A stretch of DNA of 64,000 nt. Source: Argyresthia goedartella (Eukaryota; Arthropoda; Insecta; Lepidoptera; Argyresthiidae). Every line of letters begins with the position of its first letter. Within the stretch, counting starts at the first letter, position 1. The translations under genes were made by a program, and so were the position numbers. Positions 19,542 to 63,188 of the stretch are shown here, one piece after another. The notes under the pieces were generated by a model, which did not search any database, was not told where the DNA came from, and was given only the letters and a program-made list of their open reading frames with translations. The DNA is taken from assembly GCA_949825045.1 (NCBI GenBank), contig OX463806.1, positions 44,912,208 through 44,976,207 on the forward strand, given 5' to 3'.

Positions 19542-22483
19542 CCTCCTAAGGCCCAAGGCAAAAATGGCTCTTTATGCATAACTACCCAATGTGCTTAATT
19601 GAGGACATACACATTCGAAGTGCTTCAGACCCACACATATTTTATAGAAACAAACAACCTTAGCTATATCTTAATAGGTTCCCCTATTAGTTACATGTGT
19701 AAATAGGTTATGAGAACATTTTCACATGTGCAAAATTGCGTTTTTTTTTGTTCTCAAATGAGTACATTGGGCGTTAGTTGTAAAAATAACCTTGATTTTT
19801 ATGTCATCATTCAAGAACAGTGGGTATTAATACAAACATCACAAAGTAAATGAAAAAGTGGTTTATTCTTCTTTTATTATTTATAATCTTATTAATAGCA
19901 AACAAAAATATAAAATCAAAACACAATAACATAATCAGTCTCTTATAATCGTCATAATCAGTCGAATACTTATTTTAAAAAACTTGAAATAGTAGGAACA
20001 GTTGTACGTTTTTCAAACGCTAGGAACAATCTTAATCTTATCATTAATTATACATATACTTTTATCTATACAACTCTATCAAATAAAGTGCCTTTCACAA
20101 CCAAGGTATCAAGGAAAAAAATCTACTCATGAAATTCTTTGTAGCAATTTGTTTGTTTGTTGAGACACAAGAATACATTGCAAGTGCTGCATTTGGTCCG
20201 AGATTTGTTATAGTGGCAATGACGGCATCGTGATTGTTTTGTTTCATGTAGAGGCATATGTTTTGAGCTTTTCTGACGGCGTTTCTTCGATGGAACTTCA
20301 GTAGAAGGTCTTCCTTTCTTACGTTTTAAGATTGATTCTGATTCCTCTTCGTTGATTGAATCAGTGCTGTCTTCTTCTGTATTCTGCTCAATAATTTTTT
20401 CGCCTAATTCCATTTTATAATTGCGCAGTTGCTGTATATTCTTTACTGGCACGCCTTTTGTAATCTGCTCATTTTTATGCTGTATCCATGAATTAGATAC
20501 CGCTAAATCCAGCATGTGCGAGAAAAAACGTTGAGTCCATTTTCTTGTCCTGTATCGAAAAGGACAGACAGATAACATTCTGTCAGCCAAATCAACGCCC
20601 CCCATGAAAGCGTTGTAATTGCGAATGACTCTCGGCCTGCTGACATCGACATACCTTTTATCGCGCTTGCACCACCGTCGGCATAGATCTTCAGGATCTT
20701 TAGCCTCAACTGTAGACAACATTAGTACCGGTTTGTTGTCAAACCATTTAGTTATTGCAACCTTGTCGTCTTCCCTAACAATTGAGCTCACACTTCCTCT
20801 GCCACGTCTTTTTAGGACTTTGTCGTCAATCAACTTATCTCTGGCAACAGCTGGTACTCTGTTTTTTTTTGGATAGTTCCCGTACACCCAATACCATTTT
20901 GAAGGAGTCTATCAGCCAATTTGACTGTGGTAAAGTATTTGTCAATGTATAGTGTATGTCCAGGAACAAGAGACTCGGCTAAAGACAGTACTGCCTTATC
21001 TCCTAACCCAAAACTTGTAGATTCGAATTGCGGATAGGTCGTATTCCCTTGATATACGTCAAAGTTGCAAACTAACCCATTAGGATTGGCAAGCACAAAT
21101 GCTTTTACACCTACTGGATTAGGTTTTCCAGGGCAATATTGCTTGATTCCACAAGAACCCGTGAAAGGAATTATCATTTCGTCGATTGACAATTTATTTT
21201 CTTTATGTTGTCTTTTGCAGCCGGCTTGAATTTTGTCAATTAGTCGTCTCACTTTCCAGAGTTTATCCTTAGCCCGAGCGTCAGCAGCAATATCATCGTC
21301 ATAAACAAATTTAAGGGCGTTTCTCAATTGCATGTAACGATTACGAGGCATATTGTCAGCGATCACAGCTACTCGCCATTTTCTTTCCCAATATTTCCTC
21401 AACCAAGGATAGTTTATAGTTGACATCACAAATGATATGCCAATGTACATATACAGTTCTGCTTTCGTCAGATTCAAGCTTTTGCCGTGTATTTTTACGG
21501 ATGTTCGATTTGTGCATTGAACAATAGTATTGATAATATCATCATCAATATACTGCCTAAACAAACTCATCATATCGGTTGCCTCTAGAACGTTGGGTAA
21601 GTAACTAGGTTGTAGCACTTCTAATTCCTGAGGAGCGAAGTTTTTATGTGACCAACCTGTATTCATGGAATGGTGCTGAGCTGGTATGTTATGACCTTGA
21701 CGTCCTCTATTTGAAGAGCAGCTGCCCCTGGTCCTACCGCGTGCTGGTCCCGGTCGTGTGACTGTCACGTCATGTACAGATTCAGGTTCAGGTTCAGAGT
21801 CCGATTCGCTGGTGTCATCACGTTCCTCGGTGGGTTGAAACTCTGGGTCAGAATATATGTCACCCCCATATTCTTGTCCAATATCTTCCAAATCTGATTG
21901 ATCCAGCAGCAGCTCCTCAACGTCTTCATCTCTCAAATCTATAAAACAAACGAAAATATTAAACCATACTATATACTAAAGTACAACCCAATGTGATCAA
22001 ATAATCACAAAAATAACACAACATGTATGATAAGTAATGCCCACAATGAACAAATGATCACATAATTTTACGATGCAAAGTTTTGACCTTTGATAAAACT
22101 ATTCCTAATACAATAAACTCCTACATTTTGTCTCCCAAATTAATGCATTGGATGTCTTGGCAGATCAAAGATTTCACGGATAAATCACGATAAATACTTA
22201 CTTCGTGTGCGCCGATGCTCCCGGTTCGCCATTTTGCAAGGAAAAGACAGATTTCACGTGATTGGTAAATAAATTTACTCCTGTTAAACTGACGTATACG
22301 TTCCAACCAATCAGGAAATGATGTTTCGAGTAAGATTTACGCGCCAATTTTCAAATTGTCTGAATGATTTATTTGTTATCAAATGATCACACTGGGTCTT
22401 AACTCGCACGAAAAATAAATATGCCTTGGGTATGAGGGATGTCTTTAATTTAGGATCAAATGAGTACATTGGGTCTTAGGAGG
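19542..22483 (-). mobile_element. piggyBac element, 2,942 bp, nearly intact
   Basis: The ends are CCTCCTAAGGCCCAA on the left and, reversed, CCTCCTAAGACCCAA on the right (one mismatch in 15). TTAA follows the right end at 22484-22487 and GTAA precedes the left end, so the target duplication has one substitution. The transposase gene lies on the minus strand. Both subterminal regions contain a repeated motif related to TCAAATGAGTACATTGGG (near 19579, 19755, 21987, 22377, 22455) in both orientations. Confidence 0.9.
20123..22232 (-). CDS. piggyBac transposase, two exons, one frameshift
   Basis: Exon 1 (22232-22202) is only 31 nt, MANREHRRTR plus one base before gtaagt. Exon 2 starts at 21938 after a TATAG acceptor and joins in phase to LRDEDVEELLLDQSDL. 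The DDE_Tnp_1_7 domain shows the three catalytic aspartates: LSIDEMIIPF, HTLYIDKYFTT and NAFMGGVDLADRM. The C-terminus is a cysteine-rich zinc ribbon (C.HC...KCSTCNVFLC...C...FH), as known for piggyBac. A nine-A run near 20862-20870 shifts the frame just after CTGTIQ, splitting it into 21938-20830 and 20887-20123. A one- or two-base homopolymer change would explain this, so it may be mutation or sequencing error. The acidic N-terminus and overall length match full-size piggyBac proteins. Confidence 0.88.
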
Positions 22484-22487
22484 TTAA

Positions 22488-24610
22488 GATAAGTTGACGA
22501 CCGTCACAGATAAGGTATATTTATATTCATCACGCACTATGTCTTATGTACGTCATTAATAACATGTACCAACCTAGTTTAGAAGCTAGGATTTCCTATG
22601 ATAAAATTAGTCTAGTATAGTCTGGTATTTGCGCGCATCTTAAGCCTTTTACTTTACTCCCGAAGATGTCGCTCTCCTTATAATTGCCTCTGGCAAAGTT
22701 GTCCATAATGATAGTTACTATCATTCCCTAAAATATGGTCAGCTGATTAAAGGTCACCTGTATATGTGGAAAATGTTTCATAGCATGTTTTTTTTTCGGA
22801 TGCATATATAATATATTTAAAAGTAGTTATTCGGACCGGACTGTCAACGTTAGTTTGACGTTTATATTGTCATTACCAAAAACCAACAATATTTTTGCCC
22901 ATTAATTTCATGATTTTTCTGGATGTGATGTGATGTGTAAATTCGATCGATGAAGAAATAAATAATTCTTGTCTAGTGTTGTATGGAAAATGGTTATCTT
23001 ACATTTAAACATAATCAAGAGCTTTTGAATACACATTCGACTGGTTTTCCGCAGCAATGTTGTCTGCTAAGAGGTTAGCAAAACTATCGCCTTCGTCGAT
23101 CCGACCGAAAATACATCTTGATAAAAGATGTGGTACGCTTTTGGACAGACAAGTAAACCAGCAGTACCCAGGAAGTTTCCTAAACCTCTGCAGAACTGTC
23201 TCTGTATTGCACAACTTGACTAATAAGTCGCGGGATCCGGTGAGTTTTGAGAAGTATTTGACTGCCATAATAATATCAGAAACGCCTCACATTGCTGCCA
23301 GACACCTTCTTGTGGTCCCCCTAGTGAATTAATGCTTGCGAAGTGTGCATATGTGCAAATGCATGTACATATTATTGCAAATACATATTATTGTCAGATT
23401 GCATAATGTATTTTCTGTTGGCCTTACTGTGTAATCTTTATGTTGGATAACAAATGCAAGCAATGTGTGAATTGTGCGAATGAAAAATCAATTGTACTGC
23501 TTTATAAATATTAAATAAAATAAAACTGTATACAATAGGGTTTGAAATTATTATTATCAATTATAATTTTCGTGATAATTATTGTGAATAACAGTTGAAA
23601 AATTATCAATTGAAAATAACAAAGATTTGCGCTCGCGAATATGAATCATTAAACCAGGGTATTTGCGAAATTATTCCTTACCCTTGCTTTGCCGCGCAAG
23701 ACCTACATGTTAAAAACCATCAATGCTGATCAATTACTGAGTTAGAAGAAAGTTATATAAAATAATAATAATAAATAATGTTAGGAAAAAATTTACCAAA
23801 TGATTGTCGATAATTATCCCATAATTTTTAAGATGTGTAATGGGGAAGATAATGCTCAACTTTTTGGTAGGGGTCACTGTATGTTTGTAACACAAAGAGT
23901 TTCATTCATCTGAGCTTGATAAATATTGTCTATAGCAACACAGAGTTTCAATTATTTGGGGTTCTATAGATATCTGGTTATGGATATTTCCTAAAATAGG
24001 TATTTCACACTGTCATGTCAAAAATCAACGCGGCTGTCGTCATGATGATGTTGATTAGTCACAATTTTTTTTTTTCAGTAGCAGTGTCACATTTATTGTA
24101 AAATGAATATCAACATCCATTTTTCACTGTTGAAATGTTCTTTATGGACTGTGGTTTTATCCGTAAAAAAAACGTTGTCAGTCTCGTCAACGGCTGTTTT
24201 TTTACAGCTACTATATTACGTCCCCTAAATATTGTGGTTAGAGGAAACAACCAGAGCTCAATCACTATCAAAATTCTTGTCAAAATATTCATATCTTATG
24301 AACTAGCAACTGGCATGAAAAAAAGTCTCGCCTACGAAATCTAATGACAAATCTGGAGGTAAAGGGGCAATACTAGAAATTCACTAATGACACCCGTCAG
24401 TTCACAGGTAACTTGGTAGGTCTGTACTTTAACGAAACTCTTTGCATGTATTTGCTATGATACTTTTTCTCTGTGATTCATTTTTAAGGAACCTCAGATG
24501 AACGAAACTCTTTACTTACTTGTTCTGTCTTTATTATCCACAAACTTTTATCACCCTCTACATGGAACTCATTCAATTTCGGTTCTTGGTATACCCTCTG
24601 TGGCGCTACG
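22488..24610. other. no gene recognised
   Basis: AT-rich sequence. Overlapping frames on both strands at 23005-23332 (minus: FSKLTGSRDLLVKLCNTETVLQ and onward) do not match a family I know. They could be chance or a small relic. Confidence 0.5.
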
Positions 24611-24770
24611 GTTGTGGCTCTGCCTACCATGCGAGAGGTACTGGGTTTGATCTCCGGCTGGGGAAAAAAAAGTCTTGGATGTTTATATGTGTTTGACGTC
24701 GCTGTTTCTGGTACCCACAACAAAGGGTATCCTAGTGTGGGTCAGAATCATGTATGTCAATGTTTAATGT
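24611..24770 (+). mobile_element. SINE, tRNA-like head
   Basis: Shares GTTGTGGCTCTGCCTACCATGCGAG, a box B-like GGTTTGATCTCC, an A-run, and the body GACGTCGCTGTTTCTGG...GGGTATCCTAGTGTGGG with the copy at 47620-47795 and, reversed, 55577-55671. The family is non-coding and probably transcribed by RNA polymerase III. Confidence 0.75.
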
Positions 24771-25197
24771 TAAAAGTTTAGTAGCTTTAGTAGGGTAACA
24801 GCGCCTTGTATTGCACACATCAAACTTTGTAAGTTGTTAGTCTTAAGATGTAATCTTGTTAGTTAACAACTTTAGATGTTAGCTATAGATTTCTCCCTGT
24901 AATAAAACTATCTAAGATTCTAATTAAACATTAAAATGGACAACAATTTTGTCTGGGTCTTGAAGTAATTAATTAATTTAGCAGCAGAGACCCAATTTGC
25001 CTGGTAATGTAGTCAGAGTCTAATATTGGTAAATGCGATAGTAGGCAGTAAAAACACACTATTTGCTTACTAAATCAACATAATATAAGCATTTATGAAA
25101 GCTAATATTAGTAAAAAAACTGCTCCATAGTCTAGTGGGTTCCACGCTAGCTTCTCACGTAACCAATTAGATAAGTAATTTATTGGGAAGGACTTTA
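24771..25197. other. no gene recognised
   Basis: AT-rich spacer before the left arm of the fold-back structure. No motif stands out. Confidence 0.6.
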
Positions 25198-25565
25198 GAA
25201 AGACCGCGGTTTCAGATGCTTATGCTGATTTTTCTATGCACAATTAGTGTATTCTAAGGCGATTGCAAAATACGCGAACCGTCGGAAATTATTAGTTTTC
25301 GAGTTATAATTTTTTTTAAATCCCTAATTCAAGCACTCGGGACACGTGGGGATGTGGGAGTATTAGGGTGGGGAAACGACAGATTTGTCAGATTTTTTTA
25401 TGTCGACCTCAAGGTCATCGACCTTTGATTTGACCTTGAACTTGAATTTTTGATCATTTTCCCCAGAAATATCAAGTGACATCGGTCAACGTTCATTGAC
25501 CTTGAAACATAAGGTCATTGTCCTTGACCTTGAACTTTATAGATTTATGTATTTGCAAAAAATTG
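25198..25565 (+). repeat. fold-back element, left arm
   Basis: About 370 bp starting AGAAAGACCGCGGTTTCAGA. It is repeated inverted at about 28588-28952 with high similarity and a few indels. It contains four exact TCAAGGTCA nonamers (25409-25417 plus; 25431-25439, 25497-25505, 25525-25533 minus), the consensus of FTZ-F1/ERR-type monomeric nuclear receptor sites. Confidence 0.85.
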
Positions 25566-25649
25566 CAGATTACATAATGTTCATTGACCTCGAGGTCATT
25601 GACCTTCAAATTTATCTAGTTGAGTTTTTGAAGAAAATACTCAGTTTTC

Positions 25650-26110
25650 AGTCAGAAAGGTACCTACAGTATCCCATTTGGTTATGTGAAACTACATGGG
25701 GTCGCTTCACTCCGCTCCGCTTTGCTCGGCTCCCGATGGTTCTCAACGTTGTGACCTAACAAACCTACCTTTAGTATTCAAACAGAAGTGACCTATAGCC
25801 ACCAATTCGGTTCTGTGAAACTACATGTGGTCGCCTTGCTCCGCTCCGCTTGGCTCGGCTCCCGTTGGGTCTCAACGTTGTGATCTAACAAACCTATCTT
25901 TAGTTTTTAAACAGAAAGTGATCTATAGCCACCAATTCCGTTCTGTGAAACTACATGAGGTCGCCTCACTCCGCTACGCTTCGCTCGGCTCCCGGTGGTT
26001 CTCAACGTTGTGACCTAACAAACCTATCTTTAGTATTCAAACCGACAGTGACCTAAGTGACCTATAGCAACCTTGGTTCTGAGAAACTACATGGGGTAGC
26101 CTAGCTCGCT
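25650..26110. repeat. tandem array, about 130 bp unit, 3.5 copies
   Basis: Units start at GTGAAACTACATG near 25686, 25815 and 25945 and at a variant near 26081. Each contains a CTCCGCTCCGCTT-TGCTCGGCTCCC stretch and TCTCAACGTTGTGACCTAACAAACC. Spacings are 129, 130 and about 136 bp. Confidence 0.9.
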
Positions 26111-26369
26111 TCACACACACTAGCTTTTAAGAATTGGAATAAAAACAATATTTGCATATTTTTTATACATTAAATAATACAGTATGCTATTTTCTATTTA
26201 TTATAAACCTGCTTTATAGCCCTAATAATATTTATAAAAGGAATAATGTGATTTTTTCTGCTGTGCACGACAGAACCTGAAATGACTACTTTGTACATAG
26301 TTTTTATCTTATTTTGTTTTTAGATTAAGTTTTGGTCACGAAATAAAGTTATATTTTCTCATTAGGATA

Positions 26370-28010
26370 GGACGTATACGAAGAGGCGCATCCGAAGCTA
26401 CTCATCGGTCAAGACAACTGGGATTTAATTATCTCAGGCGCGGTGCGAGCGGGACGGAAAGATAAACCCGTCGCATCGTACACAAAGCTGGGATGGGTTC
26501 TTCACGGCTGCCGGTCATCTATGGCGTATCCAGTCACCTTCTGCGGTCACATCAGCCTCGAAGAAGACAGCGAAGTCAGCATGGAGAAGATGATGAAGAA
26601 TTATTTCGAGTTAGAATCCATCGGGATAGAAAAACGAATACAGAAGAGCGATCCAGAGCAGCGCGCATTGAAAATATTGGACGATACAAGTCGCCGCCTG
26701 CCCGATGGACGCTTCGAAACAAGACTTCTATGGAAAGAAGACGACGTGAAGATTCCAAATAACTACGAAAATTCACTCAAACGGCTGCACAACCTAGAGA
26801 AGAAACTAGACCGAGATGAAGACCTGAAAATGAAATATGAAGAAAGAATGCAGAACCTCTTCACTTCGGGCTACGCCGAGGAAGCTACCTCACCACCGGT
26901 ACCAAACAAGACATGGTACCTACCACACTTCGCGGTCATCAACCCCGCGAAGCCGAAGATAAGGGTCGTGCACGACGCCGCTGCAAAGACCGCCGGACGC
27001 AGTCTGAACGACATGCTGCTCTCCGGGCCAGACCTGCTGCAATCGCTGCCGGAAGTCGTGATGCGTTTTCGTCAACATCATCACGCCGTGTCAGCTGATA
27101 TAAAGGAAATGTTTATGCAAATAAGGATCCTTGACGAAGACAGAGACGCGCTGCGATTCCTGTGGCGAGGCGACGAGAGAGGCAACGGACGACCGCGAGA
27201 GTACCGCATGACGTCGGTGATCTTCGGAGCGACGTCATCACCATGCACAGCGTTGTATGTGAAGAACAGAAATGCTTCAGACTTCAAGGAGAAGTACCCT
27301 CCGGCCGCGCGAGCCATCGAGAAGGACCACTACATGGACGACTACATAACAAGTTTTCCAACCGAAAATGAAGCAAAAGAAGTATCGAAAACGGTCGACT
27401 ACATACATCGGCAAGCCGGCTTCGAGCTACGCGGATGGGTGTCCAATACGACTTCGGTAGTACAGCAGTTCGCCGCCAACCCGGGCGGCGCCACCGTCGC
27501 TATCGGCGGGAGCGAGACGGAGAAGACACTTGGCCTCTTGTGGGACGTCAAGACAGATTGCATCGGTTTCAAGCTAAACACACTGAAGACACCTAACCAG
27601 AAGTACTCGACGCCGAGCGACCACCGACGAAGAGAGAGGCATTAAGCATAATAATGTCTTTGTTCGACCCGCTGGGACTCGTCTCGCCTGTCACAACCCC
27701 GGCGAAACGAATAATGCAAGAAACGTGGCGCTACGGGGACGGGCTGGGACGAACCGCTGCCGGGCGAACTACAGAACAAATGGTACGAGTGGCTACGAGT
27801 ACTACGAAACATAGAAGAGCTACGAATCCCGCGCTGCTACGACATCGAGCCGGCGAGCGCGCGCGACCTGCACACATTCGTAGACGCGAGCGAAGAAGCC
27901 TACGCCGCCGCCGTGTATTGGCGGATCGAACGAGCCGACGGGAGCGTGCAAGTGGTCCTGGCTGCGGCGAAGAGTCGAGTCACACCACTGAAACCCATCT
28001 CCCCTTGAGA
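26370..28010 (+). pseudogene. BEL/Pao Pol fragment (RT region)
   Basis: Enters mid-protein at HPKLLIGQDNWDLI and reads through the BEL/Pao RT domain: TKLGWVLHG, TWYLPHFAV, RVVHDAAAKTAGRSLNDMLL, SADIKEMFMQI, FGATSSPCTA and the catalytic HYMDDYITS near 27330. The frame closes at 27645, but homologous sequence continues in other frames ([20 protein letters not shown]; later ELRIPRCYD and [19 protein letters not shown]) up to about 28010. There is no gag, integrase or LTR. It is an internal fragment enclosed by the two fold-back arms, of a different BEL lineage from the element at 32367-38682. Confidence 0.88.
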
Positions 28011-28587
28011 AGAGCGAAGCCTACGTCCCCGGCGACCGGAGACCTTCTTCGGAGGCATCTTTTATTTGAGAAGAGAAAAACCCTACTACAGTCCACGCTC
28101 CACATCTGCAATGGTGTCGCCATTGGTGGTCTATTAGCCAAACCTCAAAGTTTCCTTTGTGGTTAACTTTATTGAACCGCTTTTTTAAGTGGCACCATTA
28201 GCTTTCTTTGCGCTGGGTGTGTGTCCCATCTTCTGCCACAAATTCTTCAGAATGGTTTAATTTCCTGTGTATGTCGCCGTGGGTCGCCAGGGCATCATAC
28301 GCGCTCCAGTAATCTGTATGGATTGATGTGCCTGGTTTCACATGTTTTTAATAATAGGTATTAATACCTCTGTGAAACTCACAATAGCGGGACACACTTT
28401 TATCAGTTCATTTGTTCATTCATCGTCGATCATTACCAGCACCGAAAGGCCTTCTACTTGTCTGCCACGGTTATATTTCCTCCTTCCAAGGGGCCGCGGT
28501 GTTTCTAACAGTTAGGTACCTTAAAGTAATAGTAATATTTATACAAAGCTTTAACCATCGGAGCTAATTAGTTAACGACACTGCAAA

Positions 28588-28952
28588 ATTGCCAATTTTC
28601 TGCAAATAAATCTATAAAGTTCAAGGTCAAGGTCAATGACCTTATGTTTCAACGTCGGTGACCTCGAGGTCAATGAACGTTGACCGATGTCACTTGATTT
28701 TTCTAAGGAAAATGACCGAAAATTCAAGTAATAAACTTTCTCTATATCTGAGGTCAAAAATCGGACAAATCTGTCGCTTCCCCACCCTACATCCCCACGT
28801 GTCCCGAATGCTTGAAATGGCATTTAAAAAAAATAAAATCGAAAACTAATAATTTCCGACGGTTCGCGTATTTTGCAATCGTCTTAGAATACACTAATTA
28901 TGCATAGAAAAAATCAGCATAAGCATCTGAAACCGCGGTCTTTCTAAATGCT
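28588..28952 (-). repeat. fold-back element, right arm (inverted)
   Basis: Reverse-complement partner of 25198-25565, ending in CCGCGGTCTTTCT. It carries overlapping direct TCAAGGTCA sites at 28621-28629 and 28627-28635, plus degenerate ones nearby. Confidence 0.85.
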
Positions 28953-28974
28953 AGCCATTTAGTGCATTATGCGG

Positions 28975-29145
28975 ACGTTCTTACGGTGATGGGAAACATC
29001 GTGAGGAAACCATAATTATTTCACAGCTGTGGCGATGGGCCCCCTCTCTTGCAAAATTAAGTATTGAATAACTCGCTAAAAGCGGGCACATTTGTGTCTC
29101 TGCTATCCCGTATGGTTAAAGGCGTGACGCTGTATTATTATTATT
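28975..29145 (+). mobile_element. 3' fragment of a lepidopteran-type retroelement
   Basis: Contains ACGGTGATGGGAAACATCGT, a CTCTGCTATCCCGTATGG stretch and GGCGTGACGCTG followed by a (TTA)n tail. A similar tail piece occurs at 49795-49875. This ending recalls common moth SINE/LINE 3' termini, recognised from memory only. Confidence 0.55.
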
Positions 29146-30426
29146 ATTGGCAATCATATCAACATGTGTATAATGATCTCGTTTATTAAGTAAAACCGGT
29201 TTTAGCGAAGACAATGTAAACTGAAGTAAATGGTTTCTTAGTTAGGTACTAAAAAACCATACCCTCTTAATATGAAATTGGATAAAGCAAAGAACTGCAT
29301 GTAGCAAAGTATTTTGAACATACTCTACCGGTCAAAGCGAACTTGCTTAAAAAACCTACGCATAAAATACCCCGGCCGCCTCACTCACCGCGTCCGACGC
29401 ACCCCAGCCTTTTACCCTCTCATAGTATTTTGATTGGCGCGCGAAAATCACAGTATTTTAAAGCTGTTGTGATGTCACAAGGTTTTTGATGTAAAGTTAA
29501 CACGTTCGCAAAATGAGTTCCATGAGTAATTATTAAGCGTAAGCTTTTATGATTAAATTCATTCGAATTTTAACAAACTATTATTATTATATGATGATAA
29601 GGATTTGGTAGATTTACGGTAACCTGCCCCCATAGACAAGTGACATCGCTTGGGATGGCGAGTCGAAACGATAACTTTTTATGTATGCGATATGACATTT
29701 GGAATCGCTAAGGTGACGTCACCTAGCGAATCCAAATGTCAAATCGCATACATAAAAAGTTATCGCTTCTACTCGCTATCCTTAGCGATGTCACTTGTCT
29801 ACAGGCACAATTCTAAAAAATGTTGCCGGTCCCTTGAGTTTCGCTATAACCGGATTCTACTGTATCACACTATATTATTCTAGGATCTTGTCAGAATAAC
29901 ATAATTACGTTACGTTTTTTAAATAAAACATTAAAAAGCTGACACAATAAGCCTATTGGCATAAAATGTAGACAGAAAACAAAACTATTGTTTTTCTTGT
30001 GATTTTATCAGCCAATGTTTGGTCTTTGTGTTCGGGATTCTAAAGAACAATTAAACTTTAATTTCTGGTGTAGCAACAATTTTGTCATAAAAGTAAAATT
30101 GTAGTAAATTGTGGCGTAAATCTTTTTTTTGGCCAAGCTACTTGTATTTAATGTATAGATAGAGTAATATATTTAATGTAATAGATATTATCATAATCAA
30201 TCAGACAACGCTATGTAACTATAAAAGACAAAAGGTTATATTAAAATATATGCATGTTGAATGCTATTTAATTAGGCCGCCCATCGCTATGTACTATTGA
30301 CTAAGAAATAGAGAATATTTAAAATGAATTAGATCTATAGATATTGTGCCAAATGTATATGTTTATGTGCGATACAAAGCGCAAGTTTCCCTATCTGTGA
30401 TACAACTTTTCTTCTGTCCGTTCTAG
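29146..30426. other. no gene recognised apart from a hairpin MITE
   Basis: AT-rich sequence 5' of the first paraplegin exon seen. I searched it for a start-codon exon and found no convincing candidate, so exon 1 lies elsewhere or is too short to recognise. The MITE at 29633-29801 is listed separately. Confidence 0.55.
29633..29801. mobile_element. fold-back MITE, full-length hairpin
   Basis: The 169 bp folds on itself from TAGACAAGTGACATCGCT to AGCGATGTCACTTGTCTA with few mismatches. Its centre is a perfect 14 bp palindrome (29711-29724) containing TGACGTCA at 29714-29721. Confidence 0.85.
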
Positions 30427-62586
<32,160 letters not shown>

Positions 62587-62589
62587 GTG

Positions 62590-63008
62590 AGTAGATCGTT
62601 GTACGTTTTCCCAGAAAGATAGGCCGAGGACCTTCTATCGATATGATCTTGGCATATATTTCTTGGTTCCTCAAAATACATACCAGGCTCCACCAGATTT
62701 ACTACTTGTAACTGTTTGTGACACAATATAACTGATTGAAGCGTAACAGTTTGGACAAAAATTATATATGACTGGATTTCTGTCCGGCAGTCCTCCTCTG
62801 CAGGTCGCAATTTTGTGAGTAGGTTCGATAATTATATGCATATTTTTGTCGATTCAGTTTTTGTTTTTTTTTTTCGAAATGGATGAGATATGGCGAATAA
62901 TAGAAAAAACACCGCTACAGCCCAAACAGCTTGACAGATTTTATCAAATTGGGTGTCGTTAGATGCTTCGTCCTCGTATTAGTACACAACGGACAATCTA
63001 AGTATTTC
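62590..63008. other. no gene recognised
   Basis: Intron sequence 3' of the last exon seen. No motif stands out. Confidence 0.55.
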
Positions 63009-63188
63009 CTACCTCGGCTTGCGATGGACGAAACAGCCCGGCAGCGACAGCTTATCGTTTCCGGCTAGGCATGCCTCGCTGATGAGCATCATGTCGACGC
63101 GGTAGTCCAGTAGGAACATGTGGAGTAGCCGCTTCTTCCCTGTAAGTGATTGGGCGTTCCAGTGGATGACCCTGAGCGGCTCATGCAT
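63009..63188 (-). pseudogene. 5' fragment of LINE ORF2 (endonuclease start)
   Basis: A 59-codon minus-strand frame: MHEPLRVIHWNAQSLTGKKR, then LLDYRVDMMLISEACL. HWNAQSL is the typical beginning of the AP endonuclease of Jockey/CR1-type elements. It ends in TAG. The GC-rich, Arg/Pro-rich sequence upstream on the same strand (63190-63420) may be the end of ORF1. Confidence 0.65.

Noticed and set aside
23005..23332. Overlapping open frames on both strands
   Set aside because: No recognisable domain, splice context or codon pattern favours one strand, so not called as a gene.
26899..27371. Extra Arg-rich frames within the BEL fragment
   Set aside because: They overlap the clear RT frame in other phases.
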